Positions 28,120 through 36,974 of a stretch of DNA of 64,000 bases are shown here, piece by piece. The stretch is from Pseudomonas sp. CFBP 13711 (lineage in GTDB: Bacteria > Pseudomonadota > Gammaproteobacteria > Pseudomonadales > Pseudomonadaceae). The stretch's first letter is position 1; each line of letters opens with the position of its first letter. Both the position numbers and the translations under genes were made by a program. The notes under the pieces are model-generated. The model worked only from the letters and a program-made list of their open reading frames with translations. It was not told where the DNA came from and made no database searches. The stretch spans positions 372,001 through 436,000 of the forward strand of contig NZ_JACYVI010000001.1 in assembly GCF_014842265.1 (NCBI RefSeq). Direction: 5' to 3'.

Positions 28120-28782
28120 ATGCCCAGCCCCCCGTTGCACCTGTCTCCAGGCGGGCGCTGCTTTGTCATCACGGCCGCCATGCTGGGCTGGTTCGGGCTC
28201 GCGGTGCAGCTGTATCTGATTCTGTGGGGGCGATGGATCGACCACGCCAGCCTCCTCGGTGGACTGGTGCGCTTCTGCAGCTTCTTCACCGTGGTGACCA
28301 ACACGCTGGTAGCGGTGACGCTGAGTTGTGCGGTCATTGACCGGCATTCGGCGGGGTATCGGTTCTTCCGTTCCCCCGTTGTCTGCGCGGGCATCACCAC
28401 CAGCATTATTCTGGTGAGCCTGGCCTACAACCTGCTGCTGCGCCATCTGTGGACGCCCGAGGGCTGGCAGTGGATCGCCGATGAATTGCTGCACGACGTC
28501 ATGCCGCTGCTGTTCCTCGGCTACTGGTTGTTCTTCGTGCCCAAAGGCCTGTTGAAACCCCGACATGTGCTGATCTGGACGCTGTATCCCGTCGTCTACT
28601 TCGGCTATTTGCTGTTACGCGGAAATGCCTTCGGCGACTACCTGTATCCATTCCTGGACATCGGCACGCTGGGAGTGGCCCAGGCGCTGACCAATGCGTT
28701 GGGCGTACTGGCGGGCTTCGTGGGAATCGGGTCAGTCGTTTATGGGATAGACAAGGTTTTGGGCCGCAGAGGGCAGTCGTAA
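28120..28782 (+). CDS. Pr6Pr family integral membrane protein
   Basis: 220 residues with six predicted membrane helices, including AAMLGWFGLAVQLYLILWG, FCSFFTVVTNTLVAVTLSC, ITTSIILVSLAYNLLL, PLLFLGYWLFFVPKG and the conserved YPVVYFGYLLLRGNAFGDYLYPF. The last motif is typical of the Pr6Pr (FAR-17a/AIG1-like) family, whose function in bacteria is not established. ATG 28120 is chosen since AAGGA (28105-28109) precedes it; the frame opens at TTG 28093, 2 nt after the previous stop. It probably forms a pair with the VF530 gene. Confidence 0.82.
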   Translation: MPSPPLHLSPGGRCFVITAAMLGWFGLAVQLYLILWGRWIDHASLLGGLVRFCSFFTVVTNTLVAVTLSCAVIDRHSAGYRFFRSPVVCAGITTSIILVSLAYNLLLRHLWTPEGWQWIADELLHDVMPLLFLGYWLFFVPKGLLKPRHVLIWTLYPVVYFGYLLLRGNAFGDYLYPFLDIGTLGVAQALTNALGVLAGFVGIGSVVYGIDKVLGRRGQS

Positions 28783-28855
28783 ACCTCAATCATGCTGAGA
28801 CGCCCCGAATCTGGCGCGCCTGCAGCACTCAATCATCCCGAGGATCTCGTACACC

Positions 28856-29626
28856 TCACTCCTCGTCCGAACCGTCCGCGCGCCAGTAGCCTGCTGCCTT
28901 GACGGCCGCTTCGTCCAGCTTGAACTCATCCAGCAGCACGCGCCGCACTTTGCGTGACAGGGACGACTCGGTTGCCACCCAGGCATACAAACTGCCTTGC
29001 GGCAGGGTCAGTTGGCGCGTGACTTCAAGCAGGTCCTGCTCGCCACGCACCACCCAGATCACTTCAATCTTCGCATCGCTGGTCAGCGCCTGACGCTCCG
29101 CCAAGTTATCGATTTCAACCACTACTAGCGCACGTCGACCGGCCGACAATGCTTCCAGCCGACGACCAATGGCGGGGAGGGCGGTTTCGTCGCCGATCAG
29201 CAGATAGCTGTCGAACATGTCCGGCACGATCATCGAACCCCGAGGCCCGGCGATATTCAGCGTTTGCCCGGCTTCGGCCTGAGCCGCCCAGGTCGCCGCC
29301 GGACCGTCGCCATGCAGCACGAAATCAATGTCCAGCTCGCCAGTTTGCGGGTCGTAGCGACGCGGGGTGTAGTCGCGCATCGTCGGGCGCGGGCCTTCAG
29401 CGTTTTGCAGCGGCGCATCGCTGTCCAGCGCCGCCTGCTCTTCGGGCGTGGTGGCGAACAACAGTTTGACGTGGTCATCCGTGCCCAGACTGATGAACCC
29501 CGCAAGCTCCGGCCCGTGCAAGGTAACGCGGCGCATGCGCGGGGTGACGTCGGTCACCCTTAGTACTTGCAGCTTGCGACGTTTGATCTCGTGGCTGACG
29601 CGGTGAATTCCCTGGGGTGCATTCAT
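28856..29626 (-). CDS. Siderophore-interacting protein (FAD-dependent ferric reductase, YqjH/ViuB type)
   Basis: Cytosolic NAD(P)H- and FAD-dependent reductase that releases iron from ferric siderophores. The 256-residue protein has the FAD-binding barrel with MRDYTPRRYD (R-x-Y-T motif, near 84-93), DIDFVLHGDGPAATWA near 100, and a reductase domain with YLLIGDETALPAIGRRLEAL near 142-161. The ending PVGYWRxD-like stretch (AAGYWRADGSDEE) closes the family fold. Its ATG overlaps the stop of the PadR gene (ATGA), exactly the regulator/target pair seen for E. coli YqjI and YqjH, though there the two genes are divergent. Confidence 0.9.
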   Translation of the reverse strand: MNAPQGIHRVSHEIKRRKLQVLRVTDVTPRMRRVTLHGPELAGFISLGTDDHVKLLFATTPEEQAALDSDAPLQNAEGPRPTMRDYTPRRYDPQTGELDIDFVLHGDGPAATWAAQAEAGQTLNIAGPRGSMIVPDMFDSYLLIGDETALPAIGRRLEALSAGRRALVVVEIDNLAERQALTSDAKIEVIWVVRGEQDLLEVTRQLTLPQGSLYAWVATESSLSRKVRRVLLDEFKLDEAAVKAAGYWRADGSDEE

Positions 29627-30216
29627 TCCGATTTCTCCGACGCAGGTTGTTGGCCGTCGACGATGGCTTTCGCGGTGTCGTTCAGCAGGTCGCGAACCCG
29701 CAGGATTTCCTCAGGATTCCAGCGACCGTGGTGCATCTGCAAGGCATGACGCAGGTTGTGCACGGCCTCGTGAATTTCCGGCGGACGATCATGGCCACGC
29801 AACGAACGCTTGCTGACGTCGATGCGCATTTTCACGCCATCCAGCGCCACCGCCTGTTCAGTCAGGAACTGCTGACCGGCCTCAGTGATGCCATAGCGCT
29901 TCTTGCCACCATCGGCATCGCCCTGGATCAACTCGCTCTCTTCCAGAAAGGTCAGCGTCGGGTAAACCACGCCCGGGCTCGGGCTGTAGGCGCCGTCGAA
30001 CAGCGCTTCGATCTGGCGAATCAAGTCATACCCGTGGCACGGCTGATCGGCGATCAACGCCAGCAGCAGCAATTTCAGGTCGCCCGGGGCAAATACCCGA
30101 GGCCCACGGCCGCCGCGTTCTCGGCCAGTTCGTTTCTCGAAACCATCGCGGCCGTCGCCGTGTTCGCCGAAGTGAGGACGATGGTGGTGGGGGTGATCGT
30201 GTGAGTGGTCTTTCAT
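29623..30216 (-). CDS. PadR family metal-responsive repressor (YqjI-like)
   Basis: 197 residues. A His-rich N-terminus (MKDHSHDHPHHHRPHFGEH) and Gly/Arg linker (to about 40) precede a winged helix (LKLLLLALIADQPCHGYDLIRQIE, SPSPGVVYPTLTFLEE, GGKKRYGITEAG) and a C-terminal dimer helix. E. coli YqjI has the same plan and represses the yqjH ferric reductase, releasing DNA when nickel or iron rises. ATG 30216 is chosen: AAGAG is 9-10 nt upstream; ATG 30225 and TTG 30237 lack well-spaced sites. It is co-transcribed with its likely target and should regulate itself through the palindrome at 30239. Confidence 0.88.
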   Translation of the reverse strand: MKDHSHDHPHHHRPHFGEHGDGRDGFEKRTGRERGGRGPRVFAPGDLKLLLLALIADQPCHGYDLIRQIEALFDGAYSPSPGVVYPTLTFLEESELIQGDADGGKKRYGITEAGQQFLTEQAVALDGVKMRIDVSKRSLRGHDRPPEIHEAVHNLRHALQMHHGRWNPEEILRVRDLLNDTAKAIVDGQQPASEKSE

Positions 30217-30238
30217 TTTTTTCATCTCTTGGTACAAG

Positions 30239-30266
30239 TTAGATATACCTTAAGATATATCTTATT
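30239..30266 (-). promoter_or_regulatory. PadR/YqjI-type operator (inverted repeats of TAAGATATA)
   Basis: TTAGATATACCTTAAGATATATCTTA contains the palindrome AAGATATATCTT (30253-30264) and a related half TTAGATATA (30239-30247). It lies 23 nt upstream of the PadR ATG and resembles the TATATCT/AGATATA repeats known for YqjI. Confidence 0.68.
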
Positions 30267-30346
30267 GTTTCCACAAGACGCGTTAAGACGAACGGTTGTC
30301 TCCCGGTTTTCAGGAGACGAACGCGATGACTTCAATGAAAAACCGG

Positions 30347-33300
30347 CTACAGACGCGATGCGACTTGCGTAGGAACGGGCACCTTGCACTGCGTGAAATT
30401 GCCCGGCTCCAGGTAGGGATTGAGAATCGGCGCCATGCCTTTGAGCACTTGCACCGGAAGGGCGGAGGTGAATTTGAAGCTCTCGGCGGCGCGGCCCGGG
30501 ACGTACGCCGTCAGCGTGCCGTAATGGTTATCGCCGATGAAAAATACGAAGGTCGCGGTGCGATTGATGGCCTTGGACGCCAAGATTCGCCCGCCTGCGC
30601 CGATGCTTTCGATGCGGTTGTCGCCCGTGCCGGTCTTGCCGCCCATGGCCAGCACGCTGCCATCCTGAGTTTTGAAACTGCCGGACACGCGCCTCGCCGT
30701 GCCGGCATCGACCACCTGTGACAGCGCCTCGCGCATGGCCGCAGCGACTTCCGACGGCAGCACCCGCTTGCCCAACTCGGGGTTGTTGATCAGTTGGGTT
30801 TCGTAAGGTGTTTGCGCGGCGAAGTGCAGGCTGTCGATGCGCAGCACCGGCAGCCGAATACCATCGTTCTGGAGAATGCCGATGAGTTCGGCTAGCGCGG
30901 CGGGTCGATCACCAGAACTGCCGATCGCGGTCGCCAGTGAAGGCACCAGATGATCGAACGGATAGCCCAGCCGCTGCCAGCGCTGATGGATATCCAGGAA
31001 CGCTTCGATCTCCAGCATCGTGCGAATGCGGCTGTCGCGAGCGCTCTTGTGCTGGCTCTTGAACAGCCAGCTGTAGACTTCCTGCCGCTCGAAACGGCTG
31101 GCCGCGACGGCGTCCTTGAACGTGGCGTCCGGGTTCTGCAGCAGATACCCCACCAGCCACAGATCCAGCGGGTGCACGCGGGCAACGTAGCCCTGATCCG
31201 GCAGATCGAACTTGCCAGGGCCATAGGCGAAATAAAGTTCGTCCAGACGCTTTTCGGTCAGCGCCGTTTTGCCTTTTTCCCCGGCCATGTGCGCACGAAC
31301 AAACGCATTGAACGCGCTCTGCGTGGCGTCCGGCAGCAGATAGCGGTGCACGGCGGCAAGCCGGCTCGCAGCGGGATGCACCCCGTCGAGAAAGGTGTCG
31401 AGCCGGTCCTGGGTGGATTTGTTTTTATAGCGCTTCCAGAAGCGCAACAGGAATGACTTGCCCTCGCGGTCGGCAAAATCGGCCAGGTATTCCTGACGTC
31501 TCGGATCGCTGTCGTCCTTGAGCAACACCGCGCTGTTGTTGGGCCCCTGATAGGTGGTGTAGCGCACCAGATCACGCATCAGGCGAATGAACGGCAGATT
31601 GATCGACTCGCGCAACGCCTCGCGAAGGGTGGGGTTGCGGGCGTTGTCCTCCCGGCGAAAATTATTGAAATGATGCAGGCCGCCGCCGGTGAAAAAACTC
31701 TCCCCGGGGCTGGCCGAATACTGACGATCGAGGGCTGCAGCGAGCATCTTCGAGAGGTCACGATCGTTGTTCTGAATCAGGTAATCCACGGCCCAGCGGC
31801 TGAGTCGGTCTGACTCCTCGACCGGGACTTTTTTCAGGGTGCTATTGGGCAGATCGGCGTACTTGTCGTGGAGCTCGGCAATGATCTGCAAGTAGGTCGT
31901 CAGCACGCGCATTTTCGCCGTCGAACCCAACTCCAGCTTGCTGCCCTCGTTGATGTCGAACGGCTGATCGGTGCTGTCAGTTTGCACCCGCACCCGCGAG
32001 CCATCCGGGTCGCGCTCAAACAGCGTGAAGCTGTAACGCACCGCCTGGGTGCTGGTGGGGGTCAACAGGTGCTCGCCGATCAGGCCCATCTGACCGGCAA
32101 ATTCGGGTTTGGCAAGGTCGCGCAGGTACTGACCGACGCTGACCTGCAGGTCGTTTTGCAGCGTGCTGGTGGCCGACAGATCCAGGCGATCGAGGTCGTA
32201 AAGCGAACGGTTGAGCATGTTCGACAGCCGCGTGCGGGCGACAGTGATGCCTTTGTTGCTCTCAATCGGCTGCACGGTCGGCTGCTGCACCCAGTCGCGA
32301 TAGGTCACGCTGGCCGCCAGTGCGGCGTCGGCCAACGGTTGATCGATGACATTGTTCTGTGCGAGCACGCGCAGATGGCTGTCAGTCAGATCCGCGAGCT
32401 CCTTGCGACCCTTCGCCAGAAAGTGTGAGGGCCTGCGCTGGGCGATCACCAACGACAGGACTTCGCGCAGCGCCAAACCCTTCGCTGCCAGGGTTTTATC
32501 GTCCTTGGCTGTCGAGGCCAGCAAGTGATTGGTGCGGTCGAAGTCCGCGCCGTACCAGACCCGCAAACCTTCGGCCATACCGTGGACCTCGCCATGACCG
32601 GGTACCGCCGACAGCGGCACGCTGTTGAGGTAATCCCGCACCACTCGCTGCCGCGCCTCCAGGGTTTGCTGCCCCGTCTGATAGGCGCGAACGCTGGCAG
32701 AAACCATCTGACGAATCTTCTCGCTGCCCGACAGCGTCAGGCCGTCCGGCGAGTGCCGGTACTTCTCCAATTGAGTCGCCAGCGTGCTGCCACCGGCCGA
32801 TTGCCCCGGCAACCCCACCACCTTCGCCACCTGGGAAAGCGCCGCTTTGAAAAACCTTGGCCAGTCCACCGCCGGGTTGACCAGCGGGCGCTGAGCGTCC
32901 AGCAGGTCGCGGTTTTCAATAAACAGCAGGCTGTTGACCAGCACAGGCGGGATGGCGGCGAAGGTCGGGTACAGCTGCTGCGGGTAGGTGTACTGATACA
33001 GCGGCTCGGCGCGGCAGTCAGTAATGGTCAGGCCGGACTGAATCTTCTCCTGATAGGGCACGAAGAAACCGCGCTTGGCGTAGGACATAAGATCAGGGGA
33101 GAAACGCGCCTGGGCGCTGATCAGGTAGTCACGCTTGAGCAAGCGCGGCAGAAATTCGCCCAGAGCGGAATAGCCCAGACGCTTGTCGAAAGGCCCTTCG
33201 CCGGGATACACAATCGCGTCGCTGGGACCGGCTTCGACGCTGTAGCTCAGGCCTTGGGCCAGGTGACTGAATTCCTGGGCCTGCAGACGAGAGCTGCGGA

Positions 33301-33469
33301 CTTCCGTGGAGACCACAAATCCCAGGATCACCGCTGCCGTCAGCACCGCCACCAGCAGAAACCGCCACACGTACCGCCGTGGGCGAGCATTGGCTGGCAT
33401 TGATCCGTTCCCCTGACTGTCAGCCTTGACCGCAGCCTTCTTCGTATCGGAATGCCAAAAAGCGCCCAT
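30347..33469 (-). CDS. Class A penicillin-binding protein-like bifunctional enzyme (GT51 plus transpeptidase)
   Basis: Large inner-membrane peptidoglycan synthase-like protein, 1040 residues from ATG 33469. One membrane helix (about 34-56) precedes a GT51 domain whose catalytic Glu lies in FIENRDLLD (near 183), with GGSTLATQLEKYRHSP further on. The transpeptidase part has STAK (near 513), SINLPF (near 623) and GGKTGTGDN (near 942), so the SxxK/SxN/KTG set is complete. It is distinct from PBP1a/1b: the first GT motif departs from the usual EDxxFxxHxG, and long extra segments occur. ATG 33400 (GGGGA upstream) is an alternative start. No partner gene is adjacent. Confidence 0.82.
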   Translation of the reverse strand: MGAFWHSDTKKAAVKADSQGNGSMPANARPRRYVWRFLLVAVLTAAVILGFVVSTEVRSSRLQAQEFSHLAQGLSYSVEAGPSDAIVYPGEGPFDKRLGYSALGEFLPRLLKRDYLISAQARFSPDLMSYAKRGFFVPYQEKIQSGLTITDCRAEPLYQYTYPQQLYPTFAAIPPVLVNSLLFIENRDLLDAQRPLVNPAVDWPRFFKAALSQVAKVVGLPGQSAGGSTLATQLEKYRHSPDGLTLSGSEKIRQMVSASVRAYQTGQQTLEARQRVVRDYLNSVPLSAVPGHGEVHGMAEGLRVWYGADFDRTNHLLASTAKDDKTLAAKGLALREVLSLVIAQRRPSHFLAKGRKELADLTDSHLRVLAQNNVIDQPLADAALAASVTYRDWVQQPTVQPIESNKGITVARTRLSNMLNRSLYDLDRLDLSATSTLQNDLQVSVGQYLRDLAKPEFAGQMGLIGEHLLTPTSTQAVRYSFTLFERDPDGSRVRVQTDSTDQPFDINEGSKLELGSTAKMRVLTTYLQIIAELHDKYADLPNSTLKKVPVEESDRLSRWAVDYLIQNNDRDLSKMLAAALDRQYSASPGESFFTGGGLHHFNNFRREDNARNPTLREALRESINLPFIRLMRDLVRYTTYQGPNNSAVLLKDDSDPRRQEYLADFADREGKSFLLRFWKRYKNKSTQDRLDTFLDGVHPAASRLAAVHRYLLPDATQSAFNAFVRAHMAGEKGKTALTEKRLDELYFAYGPGKFDLPDQGYVARVHPLDLWLVGYLLQNPDATFKDAVAASRFERQEVYSWLFKSQHKSARDSRIRTMLEIEAFLDIHQRWQRLGYPFDHLVPSLATAIGSSGDRPAALAELIGILQNDGIRLPVLRIDSLHFAAQTPYETQLINNPELGKRVLPSEVAAAMREALSQVVDAGTARRVSGSFKTQDGSVLAMGGKTGTGDNRIESIGAGGRILASKAINRTATFVFFIGDNHYGTLTAYVPGRAAESFKFTSALPVQVLKGMAPILNPYLEPGNFTQCKVPVPTQVASRL

Positions 33470-33682
33470 ATCGTTGGCCCGGTCAAACCTGCACATCGCA
33501 CTTGTTACAAGCGTAGACGCTGGTGGGCATGGAGGGGATTTTGTGCGCAGGGGCGTAAGATCTTTCCGATGTGCAACCTTGGTTCCGGATCGAGGTGGAG
33601 CTTATTTGACGAGCGGATGGAGACTCTGAACGGCACGAACCGTGGTGAGAGGCTGTCCGTCAGGCAGTGCGCGACAGCCCCA

Positions 33683-34825
33683 TCAAACCTTCACCACCCG
33701 CGCCGCCTTCGGGCTGCCCAACCGCTTGTTCAACTCCAGCCAGTTCGACAACAGCAGCATCAACCCCAGCCCCAACAACGCGGTGATCACGCGCATTTGC
33801 CAGGCATCGTCGGCCAGCGCGTTCGCCATGTCGGCCAGCGGGGCGAGTAGGACGCCGAGGCAGAAAATTTCCAGCGAATAGCGACCCATTCGGCAGGTCT
33901 GCTGGACAGGCCAGTTGTCGAGCCAGGTTACCGAAGTCGGCAGCGTTTTTGCGACGACATACACCAGCGCAAGGAAATGCAGCAGGCGCACCGGAGACAG
34001 GTCTGTCTTGCTGATCGGGTAGATCAATTCAGTGAGCGCGGTAGGCAGGAGCGCGTCATGCACGTCAGGAAATTTCCACAGCACGGTGATGACGCCGGCC
34101 AGCAGCAGGTAAGCCGCCGCTATGAGAAACAGCGGCTGTTGCCAAAGCGGCCGAGCAGGGGCGATTACGATTGGCGCCCGTTGGGTATGCAGGGCGAAGG
34201 CCCCGCCGAGCACGAAAATCAACTGCCAGGCGACCGGATTGAAATACCAGTAACCGCCGCCTTCGTAGGCGCGCAGGTTCCAGCCGAGCAGCGGCACCAT
34301 CATGTACAGCGCAATCGACAGGCCGATCGCCAGCGCTGCGTTGCGCAGCATGATAGGCAGGATTAGCGGCAACGCGCCCATCAGCAGGATGTACAGCGGA
34401 AGCGGGTCGGTAAGGTTGGGTTTGAAGCGCAACAACAGTTCATCGGCCAGCGCCTGCTGCGGGTTGCCGACGAAATACTCCAGGCCCATCTCCCGCACCA
34501 TGTCGCGGGTTTCGACGTGATTGTTGGCAACGAAAACGATGCCCATCAGCAGCGTCAGCAAGAAGATGTGCGCGACGTACAGCACCCATGTGCGCCGCAG
34601 GATACGCACGCAAGCCACCACGTAACCGTCCCGTTGCGCCATGCGGCCATAAGCGAGTACGGCGGCGTAGCCGGCGAGAAACACGAACACCTCGGCGGCG
34701 TCGCTGAAACCAAAATTGCGCAGCGTCAGTTGCGCGAAAGGGTTGGCTGGCACGTGATCCCAAAAAATGAAAATCAGCGCCAGACCCCGAAAGAAGTCGA
34801 TGCGATGGTCGCGTCCGTTCGTCAT
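33683..34825 (-). CDS. OpgC-domain membrane acyltransferase
   Basis: 380 residues with about ten membrane helices and the N-terminal signature RDHRIDFFRGLALIFIFWDHVPANP seen in OpgC/acyltransferase-3-like proteins. OpgC proteins succinylate osmoregulated periplasmic glucans; in this family the His in the first helix region is conserved. opgG and opgH are not adjacent, so the substrate is inferred only by family. The start at ATG 34825 fits the family beginning, with AAGG upstream. A 186-bp gap separates it from the PBP gene on the same strand. Confidence 0.83.
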   Translation of the reverse strand: MTNGRDHRIDFFRGLALIFIFWDHVPANPFAQLTLRNFGFSDAAEVFVFLAGYAAVLAYGRMAQRDGYVVACVRILRRTWVLYVAHIFLLTLLMGIVFVANNHVETRDMVREMGLEYFVGNPQQALADELLLRFKPNLTDPLPLYILLMGALPLILPIMLRNAALAIGLSIALYMMVPLLGWNLRAYEGGGYWYFNPVAWQLIFVLGGAFALHTQRAPIVIAPARPLWQQPLFLIAAAYLLLAGVITVLWKFPDVHDALLPTALTELIYPISKTDLSPVRLLHFLALVYVVAKTLPTSVTWLDNWPVQQTCRMGRYSLEIFCLGVLLAPLADMANALADDAWQMRVITALLGLGLMLLLSNWLELNKRLGSPKAARVVKV

Positions 34826-35053
34826 GACGGTGGGCCTTGCAAAGGTGTTTAAAGAAGAGGGGCCAGTGGCGGCCGTGGTTCCTTGCCGTCAGCAGGGTCT
34901 GATCGGCGGCGCGCAGGGTGGCGGGTTTGCGGGGTAAAAGCAAAGGGTGGATGTTGCAGGATGTCTCGATTTGAGACGCTTCACACAGCGAGACAGACCC
35001 TTCTTGGCTGGCACCGTCGCGATTGCTTCAATCAGGCAAGCCAGTGCTGCGAC

Positions 35054-35866
35054 TCAAGCACTCTGCGCTTGCAGAAAAATCGAAAACAGCTCGGATTGCG
35101 ATTTGATGCCAAGTTTGCTGTACATGTGCTTTTTATGGACGCGCACGGTTTCCGCAGAAATGGCGAGCTTGCGGGCGATTTCCTTGCTCGAACAGCCGCT
35201 GAGCATCAGTCGTCCGACGTCCAGCTCCCGCGCGGTCAACTGCGCGCCACGGCTGTGCTGAGCCGATGCTTCGAGCTGTTTGCGCCAGTTGCTCATCGGC
35301 AACGGCGTATCGAGCAGCTCTTGGTCGGTTGCCGCAGCTTCAATTTCGAAGGGCAGACGCTGGCGTAACAGGGCGATGACCCACGGCTGGATCATCGACA
35401 GCAGGGCAATCTGTTCGGCGCTGAATCGTTGGGTTGAGCCCAGGGACAGGCACAGGGTGCGGTCCTGGTCGATCTGGCAATTGAACTGAATTTCATCGGC
35501 GACGACGTTCAGCCGAAAGTAGCGCTGGTAATACTCCGTGAGTTCGAAATGCTCGGGCGCGACTTCGGCAAGGCGTAACAGGCCGCTTTGCGAGCGCTCG
35601 CGGCTGGCGACGTAGAAGGGGTCGAGCAGGTACAGGCCTTTGAGGTAATCCTGAAACAGCTGGTCGGGGCTGCCATCTTCAGCCGGGCTCTCGGCGAACA
35701 CCTGCGGGCGCTGCCCGGAGCTGAATTGCAGCGCGACCCAACTATCGAAACTGACGTACTGATCAAGCAGCCGCACCAGTTGGGCCCAGAAATTGGGGCG
35801 GTCCAGCGCTTCAATCAACTGCCCGACCGAGCGATGCCAGGCCATGTCCTGAAGTGCGATTGTCAT
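35054..35866 (-). CDS. LuxR-family transcriptional regulator
   Basis: 270 residues. The C-terminal LuxR helix-turn-helix is clear (LTARELDVGRLMLSGCSSKEIARKLAISAETVRVHKKHMYSKLG, near 205-250). The N-terminal 190 residues are GAF-like in pattern and lack the Trp/Tyr/Asp set of acyl-homoserine-lactone domains, so this is not a quorum-sensing LuxR by motif. It is divergent from the carbon-nitrogen hydrolase and the permease that follow, and is their likely local regulator, sensing their substrate. Confidence 0.86.
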   Translation of the reverse strand: MTIALQDMAWHRSVGQLIEALDRPNFWAQLVRLLDQYVSFDSWVALQFSSGQRPQVFAESPAEDGSPDQLFQDYLKGLYLLDPFYVASRERSQSGLLRLAEVAPEHFELTEYYQRYFRLNVVADEIQFNCQIDQDRTLCLSLGSTQRFSAEQIALLSMIQPWVIALLRQRLPFEIEAAATDQELLDTPLPMSNWRKQLEASAQHSRGAQLTARELDVGRLMLSGCSSKEIARKLAISAETVRVHKKHMYSKLGIKSQSELFSIFLQAQSA

Positions 35867-35998
35867 CCTCTACCCCTATTGGGTTACTACAGCTGCGTAA
35901 TTCCCCGTAACACTTACTGATGCGCATACTGCCCGCAGAGCCACTCATCAGGCCAGCATTTTGTGCCTGACCGGCCCGCGACCTTATAAGGAGAACCC

Positions 35999-36814
35999 AT
36001 GAAGGTGGAACTCGCCCAATTGACGGGCCAGGACAACGACACCGTCCACAATCTCAAGCGCGCGCTGAATGCCATTGCGGCATGCGCTGACGACACTGCG
36101 CTGATCGTGTTCCCGGAAACGCACCTGATGGGCTTCCCCTCCAGCGAGACCGTTGCCCGGGTGTCCGAAGCGCTGGACGGCCCCAGTGTCAGCGCCATTC
36201 GTGAAGCGGCGCGGGCGCGCGGTGTCTCCGTCGTGATCGGCATGGCCGAAAATGACAACGGCGCGTTCTTCAACACCACGTTGCTCATTACCCCCGAAGG
36301 CATCGCCCTGCGTTACCGCAAGACGCATTTGTGGGCGTCCGATCGCGGCGTGTTCAGCGCGGGCGATCGATACGCCACCTGTGAGTGGAACGGGCTGCGG
36401 GTCGGCCTGTTGATCTGCTACGACATCGAGTTCCCGGAGTCGGCCCGCGCGCTGGCGCAACTCGGCGTTGATCTGATCATCGTCACCAACGGCAACATGG
36501 ACCCCTACGGTCCGACCCACCGCACCGCAATCATGGCCCGTGCTCAGGAAAATCAGGCGTTCGCGCTCATGGTCAATCGCGTCGGCGAAGGCGAGGGCGG
36601 GCTGGTATTCGCGGGCGGCAGCGCACTGGTTGACCCATTCGGGGCTTTGTTGCACGAGGCGGGTCGGGAAGACACGCAACTCACCGCCGAACTCGACCTT
36701 GGGCAGCTACAGGCTGCGCGTCGCGATTACCGCTACCTGGATGACCAGCGCCTGCGACTGCCGGGCGAAGTCGTCGAACATGCCAACGGCGTGCGCGAGC
36801 TGATCATTCCCTGA
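35999..36814 (+). CDS. Carbon-nitrogen hydrolase (nitrilase superfamily amidase)
   Basis: 271 residues with the Glu-Lys-Cys triad: Glu40 (IVFPETHLMGF), Lys108 (YRKTHLW) and Cys140 (LLICYDIEFPE). It cleaves a C-N bond of an amide or carbamoyl compound; the closest remembered proteins are Pseudomonas R-amidase RamA and N-carbamoylputrescine-type amidases, so substrate is open. AAGGAG sits 5-6 nt before ATG 35999. With the APC permease downstream and the LuxR regulator upstream it looks like an uptake-and-hydrolysis unit for an amide or amine. Confidence 0.87.
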   Translation: MKVELAQLTGQDNDTVHNLKRALNAIAACADDTALIVFPETHLMGFPSSETVARVSEALDGPSVSAIREAARARGVSVVIGMAENDNGAFFNTTLLITPEGIALRYRKTHLWASDRGVFSAGDRYATCEWNGLRVGLLICYDIEFPESARALAQLGVDLIIVTNGNMDPYGPTHRTAIMARAQENQAFALMVNRVGEGEGGLVFAGGSALVDPFGALLHEAGREDTQLTAELDLGQLQAARRDYRYLDDQRLRLPGEVVEHANGVRELIIP

Positions 36815-36863
36815 AGCGTCAGAAGCGACATCCATAACAAGCCTAACAAGAAGAATGAACCCT

Positions 36864-36888
36864 CACTGCCGCGTCGATCGCGGCAGTG
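36864..36888 (+). other. Perfect stem-loop between the amidase and permease genes
   Basis: CACTGCCGCG (36864-36873) and CGCGGCAGTG (36879-36888) form a perfect 10-bp stem with loop TCGAT. No T tract follows, so it probably tunes relative expression of the two genes. Confidence 0.6.
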
Positions 36889-36974
36889 GATGCACGCCCT
36901 CCAACTAAAAATACGCCTTTGTTCTGCCGCACTTTTCTCTGCCATAAAACCTATAAATTTCGGAGTAGTCGCTC

